Source: Burkholderiales bacterium PBB1 (lineage in GTDB: Bacteria; Pseudomonadota; Gammaproteobacteria; Burkholderiales; Burkholderiaceae_C). Taken from it: a stretch of DNA of 64,000 nucleotides. Every line of letters begins with the position of its first letter. Within the stretch, counting starts at the first letter, position 1. Of this stretch, positions 36,104-50,976 are shown piece after piece. Under the pieces are notes generated by a model. The model saw only the letters and a list, made by a program, of their open reading frames with translations. It did no database searches and had not been told where the DNA came from. Made by a program: the position numbers and the translations under genes. Location: the NCBI GenBank assembly GCA_002255905.1, contig NKIN01000002.1, positions 372,001 through 436,000 of the forward strand, given 5' to 3'.

Positions 36104-37038
36104 GGCAGCGCGGTCGCTTCGATCATCGCGCGCACCTGTTCGGTACGGCCCCGACCGGCGCTGGCCACCGGCACGAGGCGGTGTGCGATGGTCTGCACCA
36201 GGATCGCCTGGATGTCGTCCGGCGCCACATGGGTGCGCCGATCCAGCAGCGCATGCGCCTTGGCCGCGCGCAGCACCGCGATGCCTGCGCGTGGGCTCAG
36301 GCCCTCGACAAACCAGGCGCCGGAGCGGGTCGCTGCGATCAGCGCCTGCAGGTAGTCGAGCAGTGCCGGCGACGCATGCACGGCCAGCACCGCGCGCTGG
36401 GCCTCGATCAGCTGCTCGGGCGTCATCACCGGCTGCAGCTGCTGCACGGCGTCGCGCCGGTCTGCACCGGCCAGCAGTTCGCGCTCGCTGGCGCGGTCGG
36501 GGTAGCCCAGCGTGATGCACATCAGAAAGCGGTCGAGCTGTGACTCGGGCAGCGCGTAGGTGCCCAGCTGGTCGCTCGGGTTCTGTGTCGCGATGACGAA
36601 GAAGGGCCGGGGCAGGGCGCGTGTTTCGCCCTCGATGCTCACCTGCTGCTCCTCCATCGCCTCGAGCAGCGCGCTTTGCGTGCGGGGCCCGGCGCGGTTG
36701 ATTTCGTCGGCCAGCAGGACCTGTGCGAACACCGGACCGGGGTGGAACACAAAGGCTTCCTTTGAGCGCTCATAGACGCTGACGCCGATCAGGTCGGTGG
36801 GCATCAGGTCGGCGGTGAACTGCACGCGCGAAAAGCGCAGCCCCAGCGACACCGACAGCGCATGCGCGAGGGTGGTCTTGCCCACGCCAGGCACGTCCTC
36901 GATCAACAGGTGGCCGCCGGCCAGCAGGCAGGCCACGCAGTCACGGATCTGCGGTCGTTTGCCCACGATGATCGTGCTAATCTGGTCGATCAGCCGCGTG
37001 AGGTCTTCGGACAGGTGGGGGATCGGCACAGCGCTCAT
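36100..37038 (-). CDS. MoxR-family AAA+ ATPase
   Basis: A 312-residue AAA+ ATPase of the MoxR family. Walker A is DVPGVGKTTLA, Walker B VLLADEINRAGPRTQSALLEAMEE, sensor 1 FFVIATQNPSDQLGTYALPE, and the C-terminal lid carries GLSPRAG. Such ATPases are thought to remodel or activate partner proteins with DUF58/VWA companions. First gene of the operon with DUF58 and the TgpA-MltB fusion. It is divergent from the deacetylase gene with 48 bp between starts. Confidence 0.92.
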   Translation of the reverse strand: MSAVPIPHLSEDLTRLIDQISTIIVGKRPQIRDCVACLLAGGHLLIEDVPGVGKTTLAHALSVSLGLRFSRVQFTADLMPTDLIGVSVYERSKEAFVFHPGPVFAQVLLADEINRAGPRTQSALLEAMEEQQVSIEGETRALPRPFFVIATQNPSDQLGTYALPESQLDRFLMCITLGYPDRASERELLAGADRRDAVQQLQPVMTPEQLIEAQRAVLAVHASPALLDYLQALIAATRSGAWFVEGLSPRAGIAVLRAAKAHALLDRRTHVAPDDIQAILVQTIAHRLVPVASAGRGRTEQVRAMIEATALP

Positions 37039-37086
37039 CGCCGAGACGTTAACCGATGCGCCAGCGGCCTTATCCCTCGAACTAGC

Positions 37087-38052
37087 ATGTCCACCGCCTT
37101 CTTCAGTCATCCCGACTGCCGCGCCCATGCCATGGCGCGCAGCCACCCAGAATCCCCGCAGCGGCTGCAAGCCATCGACGAGCAACTGCAAGCCAGCGGG
37201 TTGACCGCAGTACTCCAGCAGCGCGAGGCCCCGCTGGTCGATCTGGACCGTGTTCGCCTGGCGCACGATGCGGCCCATGTCGATCGGTTGAAAAGTGCGC
37301 TGGAGCCGCTGGCTGCCAGCGGCCGCTCCCACGTGCTCGACGCCGACACCATGGCCGGGCCAGGCACCTGGGCGGCGATGTGCCGCGCTGCCGGGGCGGC
37401 GGTGGCCGCCACCGATGCGGTGATGGCCGGCGAGGTGCGCAACGCCTTCTGTGCGGTGCGTCCGCCCGGTCACCATGCGACGCACCGCGCCGCGATGGGC
37501 TTCTGCTTCTTCAACAATGTGGCCGTCGCGGCGTGCCACGCCTTGACGGCGCACGGCCTGCAGCGGGTGGCGATCGTCGATTTCGACGTGCACCATGGCA
37601 ATGGCACCGAAGACATCATTGCCGGCGACGAGCGCGTGCTGATGGTCAGCTATTTCCAGCATCCGCACTACCCGTACAGCGGCGACATGCCCACCGCCGA
37701 CAACCTGCTGAATCTGCCGGTGGCGGCATACACCGACGGCGCCCAGGTGCGCGCACTGATCGACGAGCATTGGGTGCCGCGCCTGGATGCCTTTGCGCCG
37801 CAGATGCTGTTCATCTCGGCCGGCTTCGACGCGCACCGAGAGGATCCGCTGGGCCAGATGGGCCTGGTCGAGGCCGACTACGCCTGGATCACCCGCCGCC
37901 TGATGGAAATCGCCGACCGCCATGCACAAGGCCGCATCGTGTCGTGCCTGGAAGGGGGCTACCACCTGAGCGCGCTGGGTCGCAGCGTGGCGGCTCACCT
38001 GCGGGCGCTGGCCGGCCTCGATGACACGACACCACTGGAGCGCACTGCGTGA
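37087..38052 (+). CDS. Histone deacetylase-fold family protein
   Basis: A 321-residue zinc hydrolase of the arginase/deacetylase superfamily, related to class II HDACs and bacterial acetylpolyamine or acetyl-lysine deacetylases. The catalytic His pair is His129/His130 in RPPGHHAT. Zinc ligands are Asp167 and His169 (DFDVHHGNGT) plus the Asp in ISAGFDAHREDPLG. CLEGGYHL carries the transition-state tyrosine. The substrate cannot be read from the sequence. The stop codon overlaps the start of the MscS gene (GTGA). Confidence 0.93.
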   Translation: MSTAFFSHPDCRAHAMARSHPESPQRLQAIDEQLQASGLTAVLQQREAPLVDLDRVRLAHDAAHVDRLKSALEPLAASGRSHVLDADTMAGPGTWAAMCRAAGAAVAATDAVMAGEVRNAFCAVRPPGHHATHRAAMGFCFFNNVAVAACHALTAHGLQRVAIVDFDVHHGNGTEDIIAGDERVLMVSYFQHPHYPYSGDMPTADNLLNLPVAAYTDGAQVRALIDEHWVPRLDAFAPQMLFISAGFDAHREDPLGQMGLVEADYAWITRRLMEIADRHAQGRIVSCLEGGYHLSALGRSVAAHLRALAGLDDTTPLERTA

Positions 38053-39335
38053 CCCGCACCCTCGACAACACCGAACTGCAGGACCTGATCGCCGGCCTGC
38101 TGCAACCGACCGCGCTGATGGAGCTCGGCGTCCTGGCGCTGTGCCTGGTACTGGCCTGGTTCATTGTGCGCCTGGTGCGCGGCACACCGCCGGCTGACGC
38201 GCCGATCTGGCTCGGCCGCCGCGGCATCGATGGGGTGCTGTTCCCGCTGATCGCGCTGTTGCTGGCGTTCGGGGCGAAGCTGCTGCTGGCAAATTTCGTC
38301 AAGGCGGCGGTGTTCAAGCTGGCGGTGCCGATCCTGATCTCTTTGCTGCTGATCCGGCTGACGGTGCGCGTGCTGTCGGTGACCTACCCCCACTCGCGCT
38401 GGATGCGGATCATCGAGCGCAGCATCTCGTGGGTCGCCTGGCTGGCCGTGGTGCTGTGGGTCACCGGCGTGCTGCCATGGCTGCTCGACGCGATGGACGA
38501 AGTGCGCTGGACCATGGGGACCCATCAGGTCACGTTGCGCAATGTGGTCGAAGGAACCATCACCGCCGGGCTGGTGATGGTGCTCGCGCTGTGGGTGGCC
38601 GCTGCGATCGAGAAGCGTTTGCTGCGTGGCACCGGCAGCGGCAGCGATTTGTCGATCCGCATGATCGCCGCCAACCTGGTGCGCGTGCTGCTGTTGTCCA
38701 TCGGGCTGCTGTTTGCACTGAGTGCCGTCGGCATTGACCTCACCGCGCTCAGCGTGGTGGGCGGCGCGATCGGCGTCGGCGTGGGTTTCGGTCTGCAGAA
38801 GATCGCAGCCAACTACGTCAGCGGCTTCGTGATCCTGGCCGAGCGCTCGCTGCGCATCGGCGACATGGTCAAGGTCGACAACTTCGATGGCCGCATCACC
38901 GACATCCGCACCCGCTACACCGTGATCCGCGCGCTGAACGGCCGCGAAGCCATCGTGCCCAACGAGATGCTGATCACGCAGCGGGTGGAGAACTCATCGC
39001 TGGCCGACCCGCGCGTGCTGCTGACCAGCACGGTGCAGGTGGCCTACGGCACCGATGTGCGCGCCTTGCAGCCCTTGATCCAGGCCGCTGTGGCCCAGGT
39101 TTCACGGGTGCTGCCCGATCCTCCGCCCAGCGCGCAACTCATGGGTTTTGCCGCCGACGGCATGGACCTGTCGATCAACTTCTGGATCCTCGACCCGGAG
39201 AACGGGCAGGGTAATGTGCGCTCGGAGGTGAATCTGGCGCTGCTGAAAGTGTTCGAAGAACAGGGCGTGACGATCCCGTATCCGCAACGCGAGGTGCGCA
39301 TGCTGCCCACGGGCTCGGAGTTGCCGCCGCCATGA
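38049..39335 (+). CDS. MscS-family mechanosensitive ion channel
   Basis: A 428-residue inner-membrane channel. About six hydrophobic segments precede the pore helix GGAIGVGVGFGLQKIAANYVSGFVILAERSLRIGD, a close match to the MscS TM3 and beta-domain signature. The C-terminal vestibule region ends FEEQGVTIPYPQREVRML, typical of the longer MscS subfamily. It should release solutes on hypo-osmotic shock. It starts at a GTG overlapping the upstream deacetylase stop by 4 bp. Confidence 0.92.
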   Translation: MTRTLDNTELQDLIAGLLQPTALMELGVLALCLVLAWFIVRLVRGTPPADAPIWLGRRGIDGVLFPLIALLLAFGAKLLLANFVKAAVFKLAVPILISLLLIRLTVRVLSVTYPHSRWMRIIERSISWVAWLAVVLWVTGVLPWLLDAMDEVRWTMGTHQVTLRNVVEGTITAGLVMVLALWVAAAIEKRLLRGTGSGSDLSIRMIAANLVRVLLLSIGLLFALSAVGIDLTALSVVGGAIGVGVGFGLQKIAANYVSGFVILAERSLRIGDMVKVDNFDGRITDIRTRYTVIRALNGREAIVPNEMLITQRVENSSLADPRVLLTSTVQVAYGTDVRALQPLIQAAVAQVSRVLPDPPPSAQLMGFAADGMDLSINFWILDPENGQGNVRSEVNLALLKVFEEQGVTIPYPQREVRMLPTGSELPPP

Positions 39336-39360
39336 AAAACGGCCGGTCTCTCGACCGGCC
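39335..39360 (-). terminator. Intrinsic terminator of the porin gene
   Basis: An 8-bp perfect stem GGCCGGTC/GACCGGCC with a TCTC loop. On the minus strand it is followed by five T, 22 bases past the porin stop. On the plus strand it lies directly after the MscS stop but has no T run, so it serves the porin gene mainly. Confidence 0.75.
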
Positions 39361-39381
39361 GCTGTGCGACGTGCCGTCAGG

Positions 39382-40485
39382 TCAGAACAGGTGACGGATG
39401 CCGATGGCAAAGCTCGAAAAGTTGTCGCCCGGCTGGATCCCGGCGCTGGCGCTCGAGCTGCTGAATCCCGGGCCGTAATAGATGTTCTTCTCGTTGTCGA
39501 CGCGGGTGTAGTACGCGTACAGCTTGGTGCGCTTGCTCAGGTTGTAGTTGTAGGCCACGGTGTACTGCTCGGCACCGGTTTTCGAGGCGCCGGTGAAGCT
39601 GTTGGCGCGGCCCACGTCCACGTGAAAGTCGCTCGCTCCCATCGAGAGCTTGCTCGAGATGCGGAAGCTGGTGCGCTTGGCGGTGTTGGTGCCGTCGTTG
39701 AGTTCGTCGCGGTTGACGTAACCCGCCACATTGAAGTTGGGCGTGAACTCGTACATGGCACGCAGGCCATAGCTCTCGGAACTGTTCAACGGATTGGTGC
39801 CGTCCACATCGTTGAAGTTGCTCGGGCCACCGATGAACAGGCGACCGAACTGCGTCAGCGGGCCCTTGATGTAGCCGCCACCGGCATGGAAGCCACCGTT
39901 GTCGTACATCACCGCGATCGATCGTGTGTTGGCCGCGGTCTTGCTGGTGTTGTCGGTGGCCGCCCTTTCGCCGAGCCCGTACTGCATCTCGACGGTCGTT
40001 CCGTAGATCGTCGGCGAGGTGTAGGCCACGGTGTTCTTCACGTTGCCGACGTACAGGAAAAACGCGTCGGACGACGTGCCCGCGTCCCCGTTGTGCTGGC
40101 CCACGGCATCGGCCGTCGAGTAGTAGAACGACGAGAACTGCATGTTGCCGAAGCGGAAGCGGCCCAGGTTGTCGCTGGTAAGCGCCACCCAGCTTTCGCG
40201 ACCGAAGAACGAACCGCCCTGGTTGACGCTGGTGCCGGCACGGCCGTCATCGGGGTTGAACTGTGCTTCGAGCAGGAACTGAGCCTTGATGCCGGGGTAG
40301 ATTTCCTCGGTGCCCTTGAAGCCGAGAAACGACTGGTTGTCGCGCATCTCGGTGACTTTTTCCTTGCCGATCTTCACGCGCTCGACCGTTTCGTTGATCC
40401 GGCCGTACAGCGTGACTGAGCTCTGTGCCATCACGGCACCGGTGGCCATGGTGGCCACTGCAGCGATCACGAGGTTTCTTTTCAT
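39382..40485 (-). CDS. Outer membrane porin, Burkholderiales type
   Basis: A 367-residue trimeric-type porin forming diffusion channels in the outer membrane. It has a cleavable signal peptide (MKRNLVIAAVATMATGAVMA, cut after the AxA-like VMA), the family opening SSVTLYGRINETVE, the GFKGTEEIYPGIKAQFLLEAQFN strand pair, alternating beta strands throughout and a C-terminal Phe after GIRHL. AAGGAAG lies just before the ATG. It has its own terminator and a palindrome upstream, so it is a single-gene unit. Confidence 0.95.
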   Translation of the reverse strand: MKRNLVIAAVATMATGAVMAQSSVTLYGRINETVERVKIGKEKVTEMRDNQSFLGFKGTEEIYPGIKAQFLLEAQFNPDDGRAGTSVNQGGSFFGRESWVALTSDNLGRFRFGNMQFSSFYYSTADAVGQHNGDAGTSSDAFFLYVGNVKNTVAYTSPTIYGTTVEMQYGLGERAATDNTSKTAANTRSIAVMYDNGGFHAGGGYIKGPLTQFGRLFIGGPSNFNDVDGTNPLNSSESYGLRAMYEFTPNFNVAGYVNRDELNDGTNTAKRTSFRISSKLSMGASDFHVDVGRANSFTGASKTGAEQYTVAYNYNLSKRTKLYAYYTRVDNEKNIYYGPGFSSSSASAGIQPGDNFSSFAIGIRHLF

Positions 40486-40522
40486 CGGACTTCCTTGCGT
40501 TGAATGTCGGAGGCTGCAGACC

Positions 40523-40540
40523 GGTTCTGGGCACAGAACC
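40523..40540. promoter_or_regulatory. Inverted repeat upstream of the porin gene
   Basis: GGTTCTG and CAGAACC form a perfect 7-bp inverted repeat with a 4-base centre, 38-55 bp upstream of the porin start. It could be an operator for a porin regulator or a hairpin in the untranslated leader. No choice can be made from the sequence. Confidence 0.4.
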
Positions 40541-40641
40541 TAGGGTTTGCCTGAGCAGGAAAGCGAGTCTAGGTCAGCGCCGTTTCCGGGTCGGATCAAG
40601 CGTTGCGCCAGTGCGACATGCCGCGAGGCGTCCGCCTGCGT

Positions 40642-41469
40642 TCAGGCATCGAGCGCAGCGACTTCTTCGTCGGTGAAGCCCGCCGCGCGGCGCGCTGCCA
40701 GATTGAACGGCGCGCGTGGGCGTGGCGCCAGGTACTGGCGGGTCAGCAGCGCGTCGTGGGCGACGGGGTCGAGCCCCTGCTGCGCGCACAGCCAGCGGTA
40801 CCAGCGGTTGCCGATGGCAACGTGCCCGATCTCGTCGCGCAGGATCACGCCCAGGATCTCGACGGCACGCCGGTCCCCCGCGCGCTCGAACTTCGCCTGC
40901 AGCGGCGGCGTGGCGTCCAGGCCTCGCGCCTCCAACGTGCGCGGCACCAGCGCCATGCGGGCCACCACGTCGGCTGACGTGCGTTGGGTCATCAGCCACA
41001 AGCCATCGTGCGCGTCGAAGTCGCCGTAGTAGAACCCCAGGCTGTGCAGGTGCTCGCGCAGCAGGCTGAAGTGATGCGCTTCCTCGCTGGCGACACTGAG
41101 CCAGTCGACGTAGTACGCATCGGGCAGTCCATCGAAGCGCCAGGCGGCGTCCAGCGCCAGGTTGATCGCGTTGAACTCGATGTGTGCGATCGCATGCAGC
41201 AGCGCAGCGCGTCCCTCGGGGGTGAACGGCGTGCGCGAGGGCACGTCCTTGGGGGGTACCAGCGCCGGCCGCGTGGGGCGCCCAGGCGAGAGCGCGTCGG
41301 TCGCAGCCAGCTCCGACGACGGCCCCGGGTGCAGTGGATGCAGCGCACGCTCTGCCCACAGCGACTGGGTGCCTTCCACCTTGGCCGTGGGATCGCACTC
41401 GGCCCACAGCGCCCGCGCGCGGGATCGCAGGGACAAGCGCAGGGTCGGGTCGTCGTTCAAGGGAGGCAT
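40642..41469 (-). CDS. DUF455 family ferritin-like protein
   Basis: A 275-residue helical protein of the DUF455 family, which has a ferritin-like fold. Carboxylate/His motifs that would bind a di-metal centre are visible: AHIEFNAINLALD, SEEAHHFSLLREHL and LRDEIGHVAIGNRWY. This is consistent with a metal-dependent oxidase or hydroxylase, but no activity is established; some relatives are linked to tRNA-modifying MiaE. The ATG at 41469 is preferred; in-frame ATGs reach 41541 but overlap the divergent carbonic anhydrase start. Confidence 0.83.
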   Translation of the reverse strand: MPPLNDDPTLRLSLRSRARALWAECDPTAKVEGTQSLWAERALHPLHPGPSSELAATDALSPGRPTRPALVPPKDVPSRTPFTPEGRAALLHAIAHIEFNAINLALDAAWRFDGLPDAYYVDWLSVASEEAHHFSLLREHLHSLGFYYGDFDAHDGLWLMTQRTSADVVARMALVPRTLEARGLDATPPLQAKFERAGDRRAVEILGVILRDEIGHVAIGNRWYRWLCAQQGLDPVAHDALLTRQYLAPRPRAPFNLAARRAAGFTDEEVAALDA

Positions 41470-41507
41470 CCTTAGAATTGTGAGCTTCACCGCAGGGGAG
41501 TGCATCC

Positions 41508-42032
41508 GTGGCCGTTTACCGTTTGGGCGATGCGCATCCATCGATCGCCGAGAGTGCCTGGGTGGCCGACAGCGCGCAGGTCATCGGCGATGTGGTGTTG
41601 GCCGAGGCGGCCAGCGTCTGGTTCGGCGCGGTCATTCGCGGCGACAACACCCGTTTGCGGATCGGCGCACGCACCAACATCCAGGACGGTGCGGTGCTGC
41701 ATTCCGATGCCGGCAAGCCGCTGGTGCTCGGTGATGACGTCACCATTGGTCACCAGGCCATGCTGCATGGCTGCACCGTCGGTGACGGCTCGCTGATCGG
41801 TATCCAGGCGGTGGTGCTGAACGGCGCGCGGATCGGCAAGTCGTGTCTGGTGGGTGCCGGCGCCGTGGTCACCGAAGGCAAGCAGTTCGAAGACGGCTGG
41901 CTGATCCTCGGGGCACCCGCCAAGGCGGTGCGTCCGCTGTCACCCGAGCAGCTCGACGGCCTGGCGCGCAGTGCGGCCGGCTATGTGGCAAAGGCCCGGC
42001 ATTTCAGGACCGGACTGGTGCGCATCGATTGA
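41508..42032 (+). CDS. Gamma-class carbonic anhydrase family protein
   Basis: A 174-residue left-handed beta-helix (hexapeptide repeat) protein. [33 protein letters not shown] and the repeat pattern match the YrdA/PaaY/CaiE group of gamma carbonic anhydrases. His residues at [13 protein letters not shown] fit the zinc ligands. It may hydrate CO2, but many members of this group show little activity. The GTG start is supported by GGGGAG ten bases upstream. hslO follows 10 bp later. Confidence 0.9.
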   Translation: MAVYRLGDAHPSIAESAWVADSAQVIGDVVLAEAASVWFGAVIRGDNTRLRIGARTNIQDGAVLHSDAGKPLVLGDDVTIGHQAMLHGCTVGDGSLIGIQAVVLNGARIGKSCLVGAGAVVTEGKQFEDGWLILGAPAKAVRPLSPEQLDGLARSAAGYVAKARHFRTGLVRID

Positions 42033-42042
42033 ACGAGAGCTG

Positions 42043-43011
42043 ATGAGCGAACTCCATAAATTCATTTTCGATGGCCTGCCGGTGCGCGGCATGCTGGTGC
42101 GCCTGACCGACAGCTGGCGCGAGGTGCTGCAACGCCGTGCCGCGGCCAACGACGCTTTTCCGGAACCGGTGCGCGTGCTGCTGGGCGAGATGGCAGCCGC
42201 TGGCGCGCTGATGCAGTCCAGCATCAAGTTCGATGGCGCGCTGGTGCTGCAGGTCTACGGCGACGGGCCGGTCAAGCTGGCCGTGGTCGAGGTGCAGAGC
42301 GATCTGGCCTTCCGCGTGACCGCCAAGGTGGTGGGCGAGGTGGCGCCGCAGGCCCAGGTCGAGGCGATGCTGAATGTGCACGGCCAGGGCCGTTGCGCCA
42401 TCACGCTCGACCCGAAGACGCGCTTCCCAGGCCAGACGCCGTACCAGGGCGTGGTCTCGCTGCATGGTGACCAGCGCGAGCCCTTGCAGAAGATCAGCGA
42501 GGTGCTGGAGCACTACATGCTGCAGTCCGAACAGCTCGATACCTGTCTGATCCTGGCCGCCAACGACGACACCGCGGCCGGCTTGCTGATCCAGCGCGTG
42601 CCGGTCGAAGGCGTGGCCAACCTGGGCCGGCGCAACGAGGACGACATCGGCCTCAACGAGGACTACAACCGCCTGGCCATGCTGGCCGCCACGCTGACAC
42701 GCGACGAGCTGTTGACGCTCGATGCCGACACGCTGCTGCGCCGCCTGTTCTGGGAGGAGTCCCTGCGGCGCTTTCCACCGCAGACTGGCGAAGACGGCCC
42801 GCGCTTCGCCTGTACCTGCTCTCGCGAGCGGGTCGGCCGCATGCTGATCGGCCTGGGCCGTCCCGAGGTTGACGACATCATCGTCGAGCAGAGCCGCGTC
42901 GAGATCGGCTGCGATTTCTGCGGCATCAAGTACCACTTAGATGCGGTCGATGTCGGTGAACTCTTCACCCCGACACCGCAGCAGGCGCCGGGGTCGGCTG
43001 CGATCAACTGA
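42043..43011 (+). CDS. hslO: Redox-regulated chaperone Hsp33
   Basis: Cytoplasmic holdase activated by oxidation. In 322 residues the four zinc-binding cysteines are present: Cys257 and Cys259 (ACTCS) and Cys290 and Cys293 (CDFCG). Upstream, the core domain has LLGEMAAAGALMQSSIKFDGALVLQVYGDGP and QSEQLDTCLILAAN. Its start lies 10 bp after the carbonic anhydrase stop, so both are probably on one message. Confidence 0.96.
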   Translation: MSELHKFIFDGLPVRGMLVRLTDSWREVLQRRAAANDAFPEPVRVLLGEMAAAGALMQSSIKFDGALVLQVYGDGPVKLAVVEVQSDLAFRVTAKVVGEVAPQAQVEAMLNVHGQGRCAITLDPKTRFPGQTPYQGVVSLHGDQREPLQKISEVLEHYMLQSEQLDTCLILAANDDTAAGLLIQRVPVEGVANLGRRNEDDIGLNEDYNRLAMLAATLTRDELLTLDADTLLRRLFWEESLRRFPPQTGEDGPRFACTCSRERVGRMLIGLGRPEVDDIIVEQSRVEIGCDFCGIKYHLDAVDVGELFTPTPQQAPGSAAIN

Positions 43012-43017
43012 GCGCTT

Positions 43018-43043
43018 CGGCCCGAGCCGATCGCCTCGGGCCG
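43018..43043. terminator. Hairpin between convergent hslO and ftsB
   Basis: CGGCCCGAG and CTCGGGCCG form a perfect 9-bp stem with an 8-base loop in the 54-bp gap between two convergent genes. No T run follows on either strand, so it is a weak or Rho-assisted terminator at best. Confidence 0.45.
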
Positions 43044-43065
43044 TCAATGGGTGCGAATGGCGCGG

Positions 43066-43344
43066 CTACTTCGCCGACACGCTCCACTGCACCAGGATCT
43101 CGTCGGGCTTGACCATGCCGAGGTCGTAGCGAGCTTTTTCCTCGACCATCTCCAGGCCTTCCTTCAGGTCGCTCACTTCGGCGGCCAGTTGCTCGTTGCG
43201 GTGCCTGGCGATGTCGTTGGTGGCCAGTTGCGCATCGAGTTGCGCCTGCAGATGCATCACCCGCGGCAGCCCCGAACTGCCGAACCACAGCTGCCCGTGC
43301 ACCAGCACCAGCAGCGTCAGGAGGGCGAGTCGGATGAAGCGCAC
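43066..43344 (-). CDS. ftsB: Cell division protein FtsB
   Basis: Small bitopic divisome protein that forms a complex with FtsL and FtsQ. In 92 residues it has a short cytoplasmic start, a membrane helix (about residues 3-20), then a coiled coil (LQAQLDAQLATNDIARHRNEQLAAEVSDLK) and the family motif EEKARYDLGMVKPDEI. Located 57 bp downstream of eno, the usual position. Confidence 0.95.
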   Translation of the reverse strand: MRFIRLALLTLLVLVHGQLWFGSSGLPRVMHLQAQLDAQLATNDIARHRNEQLAAEVSDLKEGLEMVEEKARYDLGMVKPDEILVQWSVSAK

Positions 43345-43401
43345 GGAGGGGTGATGGTTTTGCGTTGCGGCGCGGCGCAGTGACCCGGGCGCCGCGCGGT
43401 G

Positions 43402-44697
<1,296 letters not shown>

Positions 44698-44743
44698 TCA
44701 GAATTGAAAATTGGAAAAGTGTGGGCCTGTACAACTGATTGGT

Positions 44744-48177
<3,434 letters not shown>

Positions 48178-48181
<4 letters not shown>

Positions 48182-50841
48182 GGTGCGGTGTCGCTTTCGG
48201 GTGGGTGTTGCAGTGCCTGCAAACGGTACAGTGTCTCGAGGGCCTGCTTCGGGGTCAAGGCGTCGGGGTCGATCTGCGCCAGCGCGCGTTCGACCGCTGA
48301 AGCCTCCCGAACTGCTGCAGGCGCCGGCGCTGCGAACAGATCGATCTGCGCCTGCCCCGATTTTTGCTGCGATTCGAGCGCTTCCAGCGCCGCGCGCGCC
48401 TGCCGCACCAGCGAGGTGGGCATGCCGGCCAGCCGGGCCACCTGCACGCCGTAGCTGCGGCTCGCCGGGCCGGGCTGGATGTCATGCAGGAACACGATGT
48501 CGTCGCCGGTCTTGGAATGACTTTCAACGGCCGACACATGCACGTTGATCGCGCGCTCGTGCTTCGCCGGAAACGCCGTCAGCTCGAAGTAATGCGTGGC
48601 AAACAAGGTGAACGCGTTGTTGCGCTCGTGCAGATGGCTGGCAATCGCACCGGCCAGTGCCAGACCGTCGAAGGTCGAGGTGCCGCGGCCGATCTCGTCC
48701 ATCAGCACGAGCGACTGGGCGGTGGCGCCGTGCAGGATGGCAGCCGCTTCGGTCATCTCGACCATGAAGGTGGATTGCGCATTCGCCAGGTCGTCGGCCG
48801 CGCCGATGCGGGTGTGGATCGCGTCCATCGGCCCGAGCCGGCAGGCCGCGGCCGGCACGAACGAGCCCATCGACGCCAACAGGCAGATCAGCGCCACCTG
48901 CCGCATGTAGGTGCTCTTGCCACCCATGTTCGGCCCGGTGATGACCAGCATCTTGCGGGTGGCGTCGAGCCGGCAGTCGTTGGCCATGAAGTTGCCGGCG
49001 CCCGTTTCCTGCAGCCGCGCTTCGACGACGGGGTGGCGGCCGCCCTGGATGTCGATGCATGGTTCGCGCACGAACTGCGGCCGGCACCAGTTGAGCGTGG
49101 TGGCTCGTTCGGCCAGTGCCGCCAGCGCGTCCAGCGTGCCGAGCGCGCGCGCCAGATCGGACAGCGCTGCCACATGGGTTTGAAGGGTGTCGACCAGTTG
49201 CTCGTACAGCAGCTTCTCACGTGCCAGCGAGCGCTCCTGAGCCGACAGCGCCTTGTCTTCGAAGGCCTTGAGTTCCGGCGTGATGTAGCGCTCGGCGTTC
49301 TTCAGCGTCTGGCGCCGCCGGTAGTCGGCGGGCACCTTGTCGACCTGGCCCTGCGTGACCTCGATGTAGAAGCCATGCACCCGGTTGAATTGCACCCGCA
49401 GGTTCGCGATGCCGGTGCGTGCGCGCTCACGCGACTCGAGGTCGAGCAGGAACGTGTCGCAGTTCTGCGCGATGGCGCGCAGTTCATCCAGCGTCGCATC
49501 GCAGCCAGTGGCGATCACGCCGCCATCGCGAAGCAGCACGGCGGGTTCCTCGGCCAGCGTGGTGGTCAGCAGCGATTCGATGCCGGCGTCGGGGTTCAAG
49601 GCTTCCAGCGCCATGTCGAGCAGCACGCAGGCGCCTGTTGGCACTGCTGAGCGCAGACCGGGCAGCGCGCGCAGCGTGGTTCGCAACCCGGTCAGCTCTC
49701 GTGGGCGCACCTGGCGCAGTGCCAGCCGTGCGGTGATGCGTTCGACGTCGCACACCGATCGCAGCGCCTGTCGCAGATCATCGCCACCGCGGGTCATCAG
49801 GGCCTCGATCGCCTCATGGCGCTGCGCGGCCACCGTGCGATCTCGCAGTGGCCTCGTCATCCACCCGCGCAGTGCCCGGCTGCCCATGCCGGTGCGGCAG
49901 GTGTCGAGCAGCGACAGCAGCGTGGGCGCCTCTTCGCCGCGCAGCGTCTGGGTCAGCTCCAGATTGCGGTGGGTGGTGGGTGGCAGATCGATCAGCTCGC
50001 TGGCCCGCTCGACCTGCAGGCTGCGCACATGCGCCAGCGCCTGGCCCTGCGTGTGTTCGGCGTAGCTCAGCAAGGCGGATGCGGCGGCGTGCGCCACCGT
50101 CAGCTCGCTCGCGTTGAAGCCCGCAAGACTGGCGACCCGAAGTTGCTCGCACAGCTTGCGCGCACCGAGCGCCGCGTCGAACTGCCAGTCGGGCCGGTGT
50201 GTGACCGCGGCGCGTGTGGCCGACAGCGCCGGTGGAACCTGTTCGCGCGCGATCAGCACCTCGGCGGCATTGAGACGCGCCAGCCAGCCGGGCAGCTCGT
50301 GGTCGGCGCATTCGGTCAAGCCGAGCTGGCCGCTGCTCAAACCCAGCCAGGCCAGACCGTGCGTCGTCTGCCCGCGACGGGTGTGCTGCGACAAGGCCAG
50401 CAGCAGCGCATCGGCCTTGTCGGACATCAGTTCGGTGTCGGTCAGCGTGCCGGGTGTGACGACGCGCACCACCTTGCGCTCAACCGGCCCCTTGGCGGTC
50501 GCGACATCGCCCACCTGCTCGCAGATTGCCACCGTCTCGCCCAGCTTGATCAGCCGGGCCAGGTAGTTCTCGACGGCATGCACCGGCACACCGGCCATGA
50601 CCACCGGCTCGCCAGCACTCTGGCCGCGGGTGGTCAGCGAGATGTCGAGCAGCCGATTCGCGCGCCGGGCGTCATCGAAAAACAGCTCGTAGAAGTCGCC
50701 CATCCGGTAGAACACCAGCGTGTCCGGATGATCGGCCTTGATGCGCAGGTACTGCTGCATCATGGGGGTGTGGCCGGCAAAGGCGGCGCTGTCGGCGCCC
50801 TCGGGCTGGGATTCTTTCGGCAACGTGGCGACCCGTTTCAC
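48178..50841 (-). CDS. mutS: DNA mismatch repair protein MutS
   Basis: Recognises mismatches and starts mismatch repair. About 887 residues with the N-terminal mismatch-binding Phe-x-Glu ([10 protein letters not shown]), the lever/clamp region, Walker [30 protein letters not shown] and ATHYFELT. The exact start is unsettled. A GTG at 50841, TTGs at 50823 and 50883 and an ATG at 50763 (just before [11 protein letters not shown]) are all in frame, and none has a clear ribosome binding site. The stop overlaps the anbu start by 4 bp. Confidence 0.95.
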
Positions 50842-50976
50842 TCGTGCGCTGGCAGGTGGGTAGGCGGTGCGCGGGAGTGGCAAGCGTTGCTTGCGCGTCG
50901 ACCGCAGCGTCCGGCAGGAACCGCCGGATTGTCGCCTCGCACTGTCAGCCGATGCGCAGAGGCCAGTCGTCGTTGC

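Noticed and set aside
50763-50883. A single definite start for mutS
   Set aside because: Several in-frame starts exist without a clear ribosome binding site; the position given is a compromise.
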